A stretch of DNA of 64,000 nucleotides from COE1 sp964387365 (GTDB lineage Bacteria; Bacillota; Clostridia; Lachnospirales; Lachnospiraceae), in assembly GCA_964387365.1 (NCBI GenBank), contig CAYLWP010000001.1:57305-121304 (forward strand). The letters run 5' to 3'. The position numbers were made by a program, and so were the translations under genes. The notes below the pieces were generated by a model. It searched no databases, was not told the DNA's origin, and saw only the letters and a list, made by a program, of their open reading frames with translations. Below are positions 35,284 through 44,769 of this stretch, one piece after another; position 1 is the stretch's first letter; every line of letters begins with the position of its first letter.

Positions 35284-37300
35284 GCCTTTTACGAACTGCA
35301 TATTGGGGGTCAATGTAGCCATTACCAATATGGAGGATATGAAAAATCTCATAGTGAATCATATTGATGAATTAAAGGGCAAATTCATCTGTTTGTCCAA
35401 TGTGCATACTACCGTTATGGCATATGAGGATGCGGAGTATCGTAAGATTCAGAATGTAGCCTTTGTAGCGTTACCGGATGGCAGTCCGTTGTCGTTTGTA
35501 CAGAGATTTCGCGGATACAAGGATGCAACGCAGGTGGCAGGACCGGATCTCATGCCGGAGCTTTGGAAAGCAACGGAGAATACGGAGATTTCCCATTACT
35601 TCTACGGAAGTAGTGAAGAAACTATTGCGGCGTTGAGAAGGCACTTGGAAACAGAGTATCCGAATCTAAAAATAGCCGGAATGGAGTCGCCGCCATACAG
35701 ACCACTTACACCGCAGGAGGATGAGGAAGCTGTTCGTAGACTCAATGAATCCGGAGCATCTATTGTGTGGGTAGGACTCGGAGCACCGAAGCAGGAACGA
35801 TGGATGTATGAACATCGAGACAGAGTAAATGCGCTGATGCTTGGTGTTGGTGCTGGGTTTGATTTTCATGCAGGAACCGTAAAACGAGCGCCGTTATGGA
35901 TGCGTAAGCTTTATCTGGAGTGGCTGTATCGATTAACACAGGATCCCAAGCGTCTATGGAAGCGCTATGTAGAAACCAATGCAAAATTCCTGTATTTATC
36001 TATGCTGAATGCGTATTCCAAGAAGCATAGGGTAGAAAGTGATAAGAAGAACCTGTTGATATATGCACACTATTATTATCCGGACGTGGCATCGACAGGA
36101 CAAATATTAACAGAGCTGGCGGAAGGATTAAGAGATTCTTTTCGTATTACGGTAATCTGTACGGTTCCGTCCTATACAGGAAAGATTTCTAGATATTATC
36201 GCAAGCACAAATATTACTATGAAAATATTAACGGTATTAATGTGCTTCGCATCAGAGTGCCGGAGTTTCGTAAGAACTTTCCGATTAGCAGAGTTTACAA
36301 TATTTCTTCGTACTTTATCGCGGCGATACTGGCAACCTTTAGAACGGAGAAACAGGATTATATATATACCATTTCGCAGCCGCCTATTTTAGGGGGCTTA
36401 CTTGGCATTATTGGAAAAACAATAAAGAGAGCAAAGCTTATCTACAATATTCAGGACTTTAATCCGGAGCAGACAATGGCAGTGAGTTATACAAAATCCA
36501 AGTCTGTATTGGAGTTCATGATGAAGATAGATAAGTACTGTTGTAAACGTGCGGATAAGGTAATCGTAGTTGGGCGTGACATGGTAGATACCCTAAAAAA
36601 TCGTTTTGCATCGCCTAAGGAGCAGCAGTTTTTACCGGCGCATTGTTGCATTAATAATTGGATAGATGAAAAGGAGATTATACCATTACCCTCAGACCAT
36701 GAGCGGGTGCAGGCCTTAAGGAAAGAGTTTGGTGTTGAGGGTAAATATGTCATTATGTATTCGGGAAATATCGGCCTTTATTATGATTTGAAAAATATCA
36801 TCAAAGTGATTGAACGGTTCAAGGATAAGGAAGAGGTTGCATTTTTATTCGTAGGAGCAGGCTCTGTATTACCTGACTTGAAGGCATATGTGAAGAAACA
36901 TCAGATACAGAATGTGTACTTCGCACCGTATCAGGACAAGAGCAATCTGGTATATAGTTTGAATGTGGCGGACGTTCATATGGTAGTAAATGCAAAGGGC
37001 ATTAAGGGGGTTTCCGTGCCAAGTAAACTATATGGCGTTATGGCTGCAGGAAAGCCGGTGCTTGGTGTACTCGAAGAGGGTACGGAGGCAAGATATATCC
37101 TGGAAGAGGCAAAATGCGGATTAAGCGTGACACCGGGAGATTACGAAGCGATTGAGAAGTTGCTTGCACACTTTATTAATACTAGGGGGTTGGATGAACA
37201 GCGAAGGATGGGACAGGCAGGCAGAGAATATCTGACACAGCATTTGACGAAGCAGATTTCGATAGAAAAATATCGTCAGGAAATTATGGAGGTGAAGTAA
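35276..37300 (+). CDS. Fusion of WecG/TagA/CpsF (GT26) and GT4 glycosyltransferases
   Basis: The protein is 674 aa from the ATG at 35276, inside the end of the preceding gene. Residues 1 to about 235 are GT26: VNVAITNMEDMKNLIVNH, ALPDGSPLSFVQRFRG and WVGLGAPKQERWM. The domain builds a lipid-linked disaccharide, as TagA and WecG do. Residues about 255-674 are GT4: YAHYYYPDVASTGQILTELA, YNIQDFNPEQ, IMYSGNIGLYYDLK and GVSVPSKLYGVMAAGKPVLG. One polypeptide may thus add two consecutive sugars. There is no stop or frameshift between the domains. Two related Wzy-like genes flank it. I place the domain join near residue 250. Confidence 0.9.
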   Translation: MNKPFTNCILGVNVAITNMEDMKNLIVNHIDELKGKFICLSNVHTTVMAYEDAEYRKIQNVAFVALPDGSPLSFVQRFRGYKDATQVAGPDLMPELWKATENTEISHYFYGSSEETIAALRRHLETEYPNLKIAGMESPPYRPLTPQEDEEAVRRLNESGASIVWVGLGAPKQERWMYEHRDRVNALMLGVGAGFDFHAGTVKRAPLWMRKLYLEWLYRLTQDPKRLWKRYVETNAKFLYLSMLNAYSKKHRVESDKKNLLIYAHYYYPDVASTGQILTELAEGLRDSFRITVICTVPSYTGKISRYYRKHKYYYENINGINVLRIRVPEFRKNFPISRVYNISSYFIAAILATFRTEKQDYIYTISQPPILGGLLGIIGKTIKRAKLIYNIQDFNPEQTMAVSYTKSKSVLEFMMKIDKYCCKRADKVIVVGRDMVDTLKNRFASPKEQQFLPAHCCINNWIDEKEIIPLPSDHERVQALRKEFGVEGKYVIMYSGNIGLYYDLKNIIKVIERFKDKEEVAFLFVGAGSVLPDLKAYVKKHQIQNVYFAPYQDKSNLVYSLNVADVHMVVNAKGIKGVSVPSKLYGVMAAGKPVLGVLEEGTEARYILEEAKCGLSVTPGDYEAIEKLLAHFINTRGLDEQRRMGQAGREYLTQHLTKQISIEKYRQEIMEVK

Positions 37301-37301
37301 G

Positions 37302-38474
37302 ATGTCCATATTTCTATTTTTAAAGCAGATAGTAGATATATTGTATCCGTATCATTGGTTGGACTATATGATGGTAGCGATGGCAATTATCGCATTAGTC
37401 TACCAGATGATGCTGGTACGACCGAACATAAAAGGGCGAGTGACACTGTCCGATTACTGTATAGGGATGTTTGTACTTCTGTTCTCGATTGCCTTTATCA
37501 GAACGGAGTTTGCGGACTATTCCAACTTTGTAAAGGTGATGTCAGCACTGTTCATGTATTTTCTAGGGAGAATTTATTATGAACGTATTCAGGAATGTGA
37601 AAGTGCATTATCCATCTCCTCTTATATTGTAGTATATGCGAATTTTCTTTACAGAGTATTGCAGCATGGGCTGTCTTTGCTGTCAGTAGAGAATGCACGG
37701 GGTGATTTGTACTATTACGATACGGATATGTCCGTTGCAATGCTGATTGCACTTAGCTTTATTGCGATGTATGCCAGAAATACTATCCGTAAATTCATTA
37801 CCATGATAGTCATCATTCCATACATGGTGATATATTCGGATGCGGATGTACAGAAAATCTTATTAATGGCACTGTTTGGTATTATGGTACTGTATGTATT
37901 GGAAATGGCAGGTGTTAAGAGAAAGGTTTCCGACTTTATGCTGGGAGCAGCGATTATCGGTTTGTTGGTTGTTGTTATGATTTTAATATCACCGGTATTT
38001 ACGGGAAGCGAACATAATTTCCTGGTGGAGCTATTGTACGGTGATAATATAAGTGCACAGAATATATACAGCAGATACGAGGGCTGGAGAGATGTGTGGC
38101 GGTCCATCAGTGAGTCTGATACCTTGACGAAGTTCTTTGGACTGGGGTTAATGACGGATGTTCCGATATACAGTATGTACTTGAAGATACTGTATGTGAT
38201 GGGACTTTCCGGATTAATCTTGCTATTTGCTTTTATTTTTTCAGTGGTATATTATGTGATACAGGTAGAGGACAGAAAAACTTACTATGTGACCGTGTTA
38301 TTGGCAGTTATACTATTGGGAACCGGATTACTGACAAATAGTATTGAAGCGACCCAGATGAGCTGGTTTCCGATGATGTTTGCAGGAATGGTGGTATCGT
38401 CGGTACAGGCAGAAAGACTTAAAATAGGTTTTGAAGAATACGAACTGGAAGGAAATGAGAGAGCTGATGGTTGA
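37302..38474 (+). CDS. Wzy-like membrane protein (polymerase/ligase), paralogue 2
   Basis: The protein is 390 aa with about ten membrane segments. The N-terminus FLFLKQIVDILYPYHWLDYM and C-terminus EATQMSWFPMMFAGMVVSS align with the gene at 34102, showing the two are paralogues. The YSNARTG loop of paralogue 1 is YSDADVQ here, so a conserved loop arginine is lost and activity may differ. AGGTGAAG precedes the ATG, and the stop overlaps the following GT2 start. Function as polymerase or ligase is inferred. Confidence 0.72.
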   Translation: MSIFLFLKQIVDILYPYHWLDYMMVAMAIIALVYQMMLVRPNIKGRVTLSDYCIGMFVLLFSIAFIRTEFADYSNFVKVMSALFMYFLGRIYYERIQECESALSISSYIVVYANFLYRVLQHGLSLLSVENARGDLYYYDTDMSVAMLIALSFIAMYARNTIRKFITMIVIIPYMVIYSDADVQKILLMALFGIMVLYVLEMAGVKRKVSDFMLGAAIIGLLVVVMILISPVFTGSEHNFLVELLYGDNISAQNIYSRYEGWRDVWRSISESDTLTKFFGLGLMTDVPIYSMYLKILYVMGLSGLILLFAFIFSVVYYVIQVEDRKTYYVTVLLAVILLGTGLLTNSIEATQMSWFPMMFAGMVVSSVQAERLKIGFEEYELEGNERADG

Positions 38475-39372
38475 TTTAACAGTAGTTATTCTGACAAAAA
38501 ATGAAGAACAGAACCTGCGCAAATGTGTAGAGTCGTTTAGAGGGATTGCAAAGCGATTTGTAATTGTGGATAGTTATAGTACGGATGGAACAGAGCAATT
38601 GGCAGAGCAGCTGGATGCAGAGTTACAGCAGATAGGAAGCGGGATATCCTTTTATGAGAATCTTTGGAAAGACTATGCAACGCAGTTTAACTGGGGACTG
38701 GCTAATACAGATATTACGACAAAGTGGACTATGCGCATGGATGCGGACGAAGAGTTGATGGAAGGTCTGGCACAGGAAATCAGCGACAAGCTACCAACGC
38801 TGTCTGATGATGTGGCGGGAGTAATCCTACGAAGACGTGTATATTTTATGGGAAGATGGATTAAGCATGGCGGCAGGTATCCGGAGCTCTTGCTACGTAT
38901 CTTCCGTACCGGACAGGCAGTATGTGAGCAGAAGATCATGGATGAACACCTGCTGTTACAGGAAGGTGAGACGGTGACGTTTGTAAACGACATCATAGAC
39001 AACAATACCAAAGACCTGACTTGGTGGACTGGGAAGCATAATTGGTACAGTAATCGTGAGGTGTTAGATCATCAACTAACGATTGAGAAGCAGTTACAAC
39101 AAGAAGTAATATTAGAGAATGCGTCATCTTCAAAGCAGGCGAAAAGGAAACGAGTAATCAAAAATAATGGATATTATAGATTACCTAAATTTTATAGAAG
39201 CCATTTGTATTTTATATATCGTTATTATATTAGACTAGGATTTTTAGATGGACCAGAAGGAAAAATTTTTCACTTTTTGCAGGCATATTGGTATCGTTTT
39301 TTGGTAGATGCGAAAATGTTTGAGTGTGAAAAATATGGAAGAGTGATGGAGCAACAGGGAGATTTGAAATAG
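38467..39372 (+). CDS. GT2-family glycosyltransferase
   Basis: The protein is 301 aa from the ATG at 38467, which overlaps the preceding stop by 8 bases; in-frame starts further upstream would lie deeper in the Wzy gene. LTVVILTKNEEQNLRKCVESF, VDSYSTDGT and MRMDADEEL are the GT2 features; this resembles the WaaE/KdtX-like group, with TKNE and DADEEL. The C-terminus is basic (KRKRVIKNNGYYRLPKFYRS), suggesting membrane contact. Confidence 0.9.
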   Translation: MVDLTVVILTKNEEQNLRKCVESFRGIAKRFVIVDSYSTDGTEQLAEQLDAELQQIGSGISFYENLWKDYATQFNWGLANTDITTKWTMRMDADEELMEGLAQEISDKLPTLSDDVAGVILRRRVYFMGRWIKHGGRYPELLLRIFRTGQAVCEQKIMDEHLLLQEGETVTFVNDIIDNNTKDLTWWTGKHNWYSNREVLDHQLTIEKQLQQEVILENASSSKQAKRKRVIKNNGYYRLPKFYRSHLYFIYRYYIRLGFLDGPEGKIFHFLQAYWYRFLVDAKMFECEKYGRVMEQQGDLK

Positions 39373-39391
39373 TAAAAGGAATGGATGGAAA

Positions 39392-40591
39392 ATGAAAGTG
39401 TTACAGATTTCAGCGTTTTCAGGATGGGGCTGTACAGGAAGAATTGCATATGGAATAGATAGAGCTCTTGTTGCAGCAGGACACGAGAGTGTGGTTGCGT
39501 GGGGAAGAAAGAATACTGCACCAGAAGAAGTTTGTACGATTCAGATTGGTAATAAGCTGGATCAGGCAATGCATGGGCTCTATGCAAGATTGACAGATCA
39601 TGCAGGATTTGGATCCACGATAGCTACAAAAAAGTTTTTAAAGGAACTTGACCGTATCAAACCGGACATTATTCATTTGCAGATTATGCATGGATACTAT
39701 ATCAATTTAGAATTACTATTCCAATATATCAAAGAAAAGAATATACCGGTAGTTTGGACGTTCCATGATGGATGGGCATTTACAGGGCATTGTCCATGTT
39801 ATTGTTACAATTCTTGTAATAAATGGAAAGAGCAATGTCAGGATTGTGAGAGAACGAAATATCATCCAGTGAGTTGGTTTATTGATGATTCGAAGAAGAA
39901 TTATATCAGAAAGAAAAATGCGTTCACAGGTGTTCAAAATATGACAATTGTGACACCGTCACGTTGGTTTGCGTCAAAAGTAAAGGAGTCCTTTTTCAAG
40001 GAATATCCTGTAAAGGTAATTCATAACGGAATTAATGTTGCAGATTTTAAGCCTACAGAGGGAGATACAAGAGAAAAATACGGTTTGCAGAATAAAAAGA
40101 TTATACTCGGTGTGTCATCGACTTGGACAAAGGAAAAAGGCATTGAGGACTTTGCAAAATTAGCGGATATGTTATCTGAAGAATATCAGATTATTCTTGT
40201 AGGACTGAATCAAAAGCAAATGGAACAGCTTCCGAATACGATTATAAAGATTGCACATACGGATAGTGTACAGGAGCTTGCTATGCTCTATACGGATGCA
40301 GATGTATTCGTGAATGCAACATATGAAGATAATTATCCGACAAGTAATTTGGAGGCAATTGCTTGTGGTACTCCTGTGATTACCTACGATGTAGATGGCA
40401 GTATAGAGAGTGTACAAGAAAGTGGAATGGGAACGATCGTAGAACCAGGTAATTTAGAAGAATTATATCAAGCAATACAAGACATGACACATATATCAGA
40501 GAAAGTAATAAATCAAGGTCTTGTAATAGATCAACAGAAGTGTTATCAGGAATATGTAAAATTGTATGAAGAAATCTATCAGGATAAATAA
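39392..40591 (+). CDS. GT4-family glycosyltransferase
   Basis: The protein is 399 aa. MKVLQISAFSGWGCTGRIAYGI opens the N-terminal domain and TFHDGWAFTGHCPCYCYNSCNKW near residue 125 is a cysteine-rich loop seen in a GT4 subgroup from capsule loci, possibly zinc-binding. The C-terminal domain has GVSSTWTKEKGIEDFAKLAD and EDNYPTSNLEAIACGTPVITYD with the expected E-x7-E. GGATGG and GGAAA lie upstream of the ATG. Sugar specificity unknown. Confidence 0.9.
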   Translation: MKVLQISAFSGWGCTGRIAYGIDRALVAAGHESVVAWGRKNTAPEEVCTIQIGNKLDQAMHGLYARLTDHAGFGSTIATKKFLKELDRIKPDIIHLQIMHGYYINLELLFQYIKEKNIPVVWTFHDGWAFTGHCPCYCYNSCNKWKEQCQDCERTKYHPVSWFIDDSKKNYIRKKNAFTGVQNMTIVTPSRWFASKVKESFFKEYPVKVIHNGINVADFKPTEGDTREKYGLQNKKIILGVSSTWTKEKGIEDFAKLADMLSEEYQIILVGLNQKQMEQLPNTIIKIAHTDSVQELAMLYTDADVFVNATYEDNYPTSNLEAIACGTPVITYDVDGSIESVQESGMGTIVEPGNLEELYQAIQDMTHISEKVINQGLVIDQQKCYQEYVKLYEEIYQDK

Positions 40592-40603
40592 TGGAGGAGA
40601 CAG

Positions 40604-41473
40604 ATGATTGTACGACTTTCAGGCGGACTGGGGAATCAGATGTTTCAGTATGCTTTTGGAAGAGCAGCATCGATACAAAAAAATGAGCCACTTTTTATAG
40701 ATGACTTTTCGTTTCAAAGAGATCCTTTGCGTGAATATGCATTGGAGCAGTATCAGATAGAAGCGAGAAAAATGTCAGGCGTTTCAAAGATTTATTATAA
40801 TGCGTTATTTTATGCCAATCGTAAGCTGCATTTTGTTCCGCGTGGAGTCGCAAAATGTGGGATGTATTATGAATCTGCGGAATTTGTGCAAGATGATGTA
40901 GTAGATATAAATGCTAAATATTATGAGGGCTGTTGGCAGAATGCAGCCTATTTTGCGATTTGTGAAAAAGAGTTAAAAAAAGAACTTACTTATCAGGGGA
41001 TTATGAGCCAGGAACTGACAGAGCTTGCGCAGAAGCTACGTGAGGGAACAACAGTTGCAGTTCATGTTAGACATGGAGATTATCTGAATGCATTTAATCA
41101 GACAATCTATGAAGTGCCAGAGGTTACGTATTATCAGCATGCCATGCAATACATGAAACAGCTCTATCCTCATTGTAGCTTTTACTTTTTTTCGGATGAT
41201 ATGGATTGGTGTGTGGAGCAGTTTGGAAAGGAAGAGAGCTGTGTGTTCCCGAAAGTACAAACATCACATACAGCGCAAGAAGATATTTATCTGATGCAGC
41301 AATGTAGTCATTTCATTATTGCCAATAGTAGCTTTAGTTGGTGGGCAGCTTGGCTTGGAGCAGATGAATATTCAACATGCATTGCACCAAAAAAATGGTA
41401 TAAAGACACGAGAATGAATGATGGTGTGAAAAAGGCATTATTACAGAACTTTATTTTAATGGAGAACCGTTAA
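40604..41473 (+). CDS. GT11 alpha-1,2-fucosyltransferase-like glycosyltransferase
   Basis: The protein is 289 aa and is the most canonical GT11 in the window: LSGGLGNQMFQYAFGRAAS at the start, VAVHVRHGDYL near residue 151 and IIANSSFSWWAAWLGA near residue 245. The donor-site motif is HVRHGDY instead of HxRRxDY, a common variant. GGAGGAGACAG precedes the ATG. GDP-fucose is the expected donor. Confidence 0.92.
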   Translation: MIVRLSGGLGNQMFQYAFGRAASIQKNEPLFIDDFSFQRDPLREYALEQYQIEARKMSGVSKIYYNALFYANRKLHFVPRGVAKCGMYYESAEFVQDDVVDINAKYYEGCWQNAAYFAICEKELKKELTYQGIMSQELTELAQKLREGTTVAVHVRHGDYLNAFNQTIYEVPEVTYYQHAMQYMKQLYPHCSFYFFSDDMDWCVEQFGKEESCVFPKVQTSHTAQEDIYLMQQCSHFIIANSSFSWWAAWLGADEYSTCIAPKKWYKDTRMNDGVKKALLQNFILMENR

Positions 41474-41474
41474 T

Positions 41475-42506
41475 ATGGAAAAGGATTTGGAACAGAATAT
41501 TTTATTATCTATCTGTATTCCGAGTTATAATCGACCGGAAGAAATTAGTAGATTATTAAGAAGTATTGATATAGATATAAACAAAAAAACTGAAATTCTG
41601 ATATGTGAAGATATGGCTCCCAAAAGAGCGCAGGTTGCAGAAATAGTTAAGCAATTTATGCAAGAATCTGCTTATGAGGTAGTATATCATGAGAATGACA
41701 AGAATTATGGTTATGATGCTAATTTAAGACAGTGCATTACACATGCTCGAGGTGAATGGATTACGTTTATGGGAGACGATGATGCGTTTATTCCTGATAG
41801 ATTGAATGCATTCTATGATTTTCTTGCACAGCAGGATGAAGTAAGCTATGTGTTACGTTCTTATCAGAGTATACATGTAGATGGTTCTATAGAACTATTT
41901 AAATATTACGCGGATACCAAATATTTTCCGGCAGGATATGAGACTTATTTGGAAATGTTCCGTAAAAGTGTATTTATTTCAGGATTTACATTTCGTAAAG
42001 AAATTGCATTGGAAACATTAACTGACCGATTTGACAGTACTTTGTTGTACCAATTGTATGTACTTGCCGAAATCTGTATGAAAAAGCCGGCGGCATATTA
42101 TGGGATACCGATTACACAACAGTTTGATGGTGGAACTCCATATTTTGGAAGCAGTGAAACTGAAAAATCGGTATATACACCGGGAACTGTTACAATAGAT
42201 AATAGTATCAATTTTATGAAGAGTTGGTTTGTGGTAACAGAATATATTGATGAAAAGTATCATGTGGAATCAACGGCATATGTAAAAAAAGACTGGTCAA
42301 AATATGCTTATCCGGTACTTGCAATTCAACGCAAGAAAGGTAGAAAAGAATTTGCCCAATACCATAAGAGACTATGTGAAATCGGCTTGAATGTGACGGT
42401 TTATTATTATATTTATTATTTTGCATTGTATTGGTTCGGAGAGCATTTTTGTGATAACTGTATCAGAACAATCAAAAAAGTACTTGGTAAAACACCGAGA
42501 TTATAG
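41475..42506 (+). CDS. GT2-family glycosyltransferase
   Basis: The protein is 343 aa. ILLSICIPSYNRPEEISRLLRS, ICEDMAPKRAQV and TFMGDDDAFIPDRL near residue 96 are GT2 elements. The C-terminal end has a hydrophobic aromatic stretch, VTVYYYIYYFALYWFGEHF, which may contact the membrane. It starts one base after the preceding stop, with GGAGAACC as ribosome site inside the previous gene. Confidence 0.9.
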   Translation: MEKDLEQNILLSICIPSYNRPEEISRLLRSIDIDINKKTEILICEDMAPKRAQVAEIVKQFMQESAYEVVYHENDKNYGYDANLRQCITHARGEWITFMGDDDAFIPDRLNAFYDFLAQQDEVSYVLRSYQSIHVDGSIELFKYYADTKYFPAGYETYLEMFRKSVFISGFTFRKEIALETLTDRFDSTLLYQLYVLAEICMKKPAAYYGIPITQQFDGGTPYFGSSETEKSVYTPGTVTIDNSINFMKSWFVVTEYIDEKYHVESTAYVKKDWSKYAYPVLAIQRKKGRKEFAQYHKRLCEIGLNVTVYYYIYYFALYWFGEHFCDNCIRTIKKVLGKTPRL

Positions 42507-42523
42507 AAGGACATGGTAGAAAT

Positions 42524-43585
42524 ATGCAGAAAGAACAGTTGAAAATATTGATAGTTGGGGCTGGCAATTATCCAATTTTTGAGACGGCAATATATAAGGC
42601 ATTTTTGGAACTTGGATATACGCAGACAGAACTATTTACTTGGAAGGAATATTTGGAAAGCAGACCGTTTGGAAAACTTTCTGAGCTTTCTGCAAAAGCA
42701 CAGAATAAATTTCAGATAGGACCAAGAATTTCTAAAATAAATCAGGCACTTGTACAGAAGTGTGTTAGTTTTCAACCTGACTTGGTATTTATATATACAG
42801 GCATTTTAATTTTTGCTAAGACAATTGCAAAGATAAAGTGCAAAACGAACGCACTGGTATTTAGTTATAATAACGATGATCCATTTGCATCATTTTATCC
42901 GAAGTATCATTGGAGACATTACAAAGGGGCAATTACACAGTGTGATTATAATTTTGTATTCAGACATAAGAACGTAAATGATATTAGGGAACAGTATCAA
43001 TGTGAGGCGGATATATTAAGAGCCTACTATATTGATGAGAAGAATTTCCCTTGTTTGCCGGAAGAAAGACTACAACATACACCGGAAGTGATTTTCATGG
43101 GACATTATGAGCCGGATGAGAGAAGTGAGTTTATTCAAGCACTCATGGATAAAGGTGTACAAGTAGGTGTACCGGCAGAGCATTATTCGGGATTTGCAAA
43201 GGAGAATGAAAAACTGACTGCATTAGAAAATAATAGAAAAGACTATAATCGCTATTTATGCAGTTGTAAGATTCCTTTGATTTTCTTATCAAAGATTAAT
43301 CACGATACTTATACAACTCGTTGCTTTGAAATTCCGGCAGCAGGAGCATTTATCTTAAGTCCATTTAATGAAGATATGGCATCCATGTTTGAAGAAGATA
43401 AAGAAGCAGTGTACTATCGCAATAAGGAAGAGTTTGTAGAAAAAGTATGCTATTATCTGACTCATGATGAAGAACGCGAAACTATTGCAGAAGCAGGAAG
43501 AGAGCGTTTGCTAAAGGATGGTCATGAGGCAAAGGACAGGGCAAGACAAATAGTAGCAACTTATATGAAGATGAGGAACGAATAA
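42524..43585 (+). CDS. CgeB-like GT-B glycosyltransferase
   Basis: The protein is 353 aa. LKILIVGAGNYPIFETAIYKAF opens a Rossmann domain, FSYNNDDPFASFYPKYHWR lies near residue 125, VIFMGHYEPDERSEFIQAL near residue 190, and TRCFEIPAAGAFILSPFNED near residue 261. The last segment is the E-x-x-A-x-G-x-x-x-L pattern of CgeB-like and GT4-like enzymes. Donor unknown. Spacing to the next gene is two bases. Confidence 0.8.
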   Translation: MQKEQLKILIVGAGNYPIFETAIYKAFLELGYTQTELFTWKEYLESRPFGKLSELSAKAQNKFQIGPRISKINQALVQKCVSFQPDLVFIYTGILIFAKTIAKIKCKTNALVFSYNNDDPFASFYPKYHWRHYKGAITQCDYNFVFRHKNVNDIREQYQCEADILRAYYIDEKNFPCLPEERLQHTPEVIFMGHYEPDERSEFIQALMDKGVQVGVPAEHYSGFAKENEKLTALENNRKDYNRYLCSCKIPLIFLSKINHDTYTTRCFEIPAAGAFILSPFNEDMASMFEEDKEAVYYRNKEEFVEKVCYYLTHDEERETIAEAGRERLLKDGHEAKDRARQIVATYMKMRNE

Positions 43586-43587
43586 CA

Positions 43588-44769
43588 ATGAAGATTATGA
43601 TTGCGGTGCATACCTATTATCCGGAAAAAAATGGAGTACAGCAGGTAACGCAGTATATCGCAGAAGGGCTTGCTAAAAATCATGAGGTGTTAGTTCTATC
43701 AAACTGGTATGAAGGTATGCAGAGGATAGAAAACTATCAGAATGTTAATATAGAGCGACTGAAGGCAAAACGTAACTTGTTTCATATGTTTTCTGGAGAA
43801 AAGCAAAAATACATTGATAAGATACAAAGTTATCAGCCGGACGTGCTGATTAGTGTTTGTACACAGTCATGGCCTTTTGATTGGATAGTTAGGGAGCTTG
43901 ATAAGCTGGATTGTGTGAAGATTCTATATACACATGGATATTCGGAATGCCATAAACATTATGGAACGTTTAAACATTTGATTCATGGAAGATTTGGAAA
44001 AGCATTCAATTCTGTGATAAATAGAGCGTATTATAACAGGGCATTTCGATATATCGCCAAATACGATTTGGTGACATATTTGTCAGAAGGTGATATCGGT
44101 GTATGGTATGCAGATAAGCATCATCTGACAAATGGTAAGATACTTGGTAATGCGGTGGAAGAAAGGTTTTTTGAACCTTTTTCGCTACAGGATAAAAAGA
44201 GTGAGCAAGATGGAATTATTAGGTACCTTTATGTTGCTAATTACAGTGACAAAAAGGGGCAGGAAATGGTCTTGCGTGCTTATTATGACGCAGCGTGTGA
44301 GCGGGCAGAACTGATTTTTTGTGGACAGGTAAGAAATGCATATTGTGAACAGATGTTGAGCTTAAAACAACAGTTAGATGCTGAAAAGGGTGAGAAGAAA
44401 GTTACGTTTCTATATGAAAAGACAAGAGAAGAAATTTTAGAACTATACCGAACCAGTGATGTGTTTGCATGTGGTAGTTTGATAGAAGCATTTTCCATTT
44501 CTCTTTGTGAAGCAGCAGCAAGTGGATTGGCTGCGATTTCTACAGATGTTGGTAATGCAGCAACAATTCCGGAGGTTTTGATTGTGCATTCACAACAGGA
44601 AATGGCACAGGATATGACCTATTTATATACAGATGAAGCAGAACGAAAGCGTAGAGGCAAGGTGTTAAAAGAATATGCAGATGCGAATTGTAAGATAAGT
44701 GACAAGATTACATGGATGGAGCAGGAAATTGAGAGATTGTGCAAAGAAAGAGAAACAAAAGTTCATTAG
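43588..44769 (+). CDS. GT4-family glycosyltransferase
   Basis: The protein is 393 aa. MKIMIAVHTYYPEKNGVQQVTQYIAE is a typical GT4 opening. The C-terminal half has VANYSDKKGQEMVLRAYYDA near residue 215 and GSLIEAFSISLCEAAASGLAAIST near residue 297 with the E-x7-E pattern. The end overlaps the possible starts of the next GT2 gene. Confidence 0.9.
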   Translation: MKIMIAVHTYYPEKNGVQQVTQYIAEGLAKNHEVLVLSNWYEGMQRIENYQNVNIERLKAKRNLFHMFSGEKQKYIDKIQSYQPDVLISVCTQSWPFDWIVRELDKLDCVKILYTHGYSECHKHYGTFKHLIHGRFGKAFNSVINRAYYNRAFRYIAKYDLVTYLSEGDIGVWYADKHHLTNGKILGNAVEERFFEPFSLQDKKSEQDGIIRYLYVANYSDKKGQEMVLRAYYDAACERAELIFCGQVRNAYCEQMLSLKQQLDAEKGEKKVTFLYEKTREEILELYRTSDVFACGSLIEAFSISLCEAAASGLAAISTDVGNAATIPEVLIVHSQQEMAQDMTYLYTDEAERKRRGKVLKEYADANCKISDKITWMEQEIERLCKERETKVH

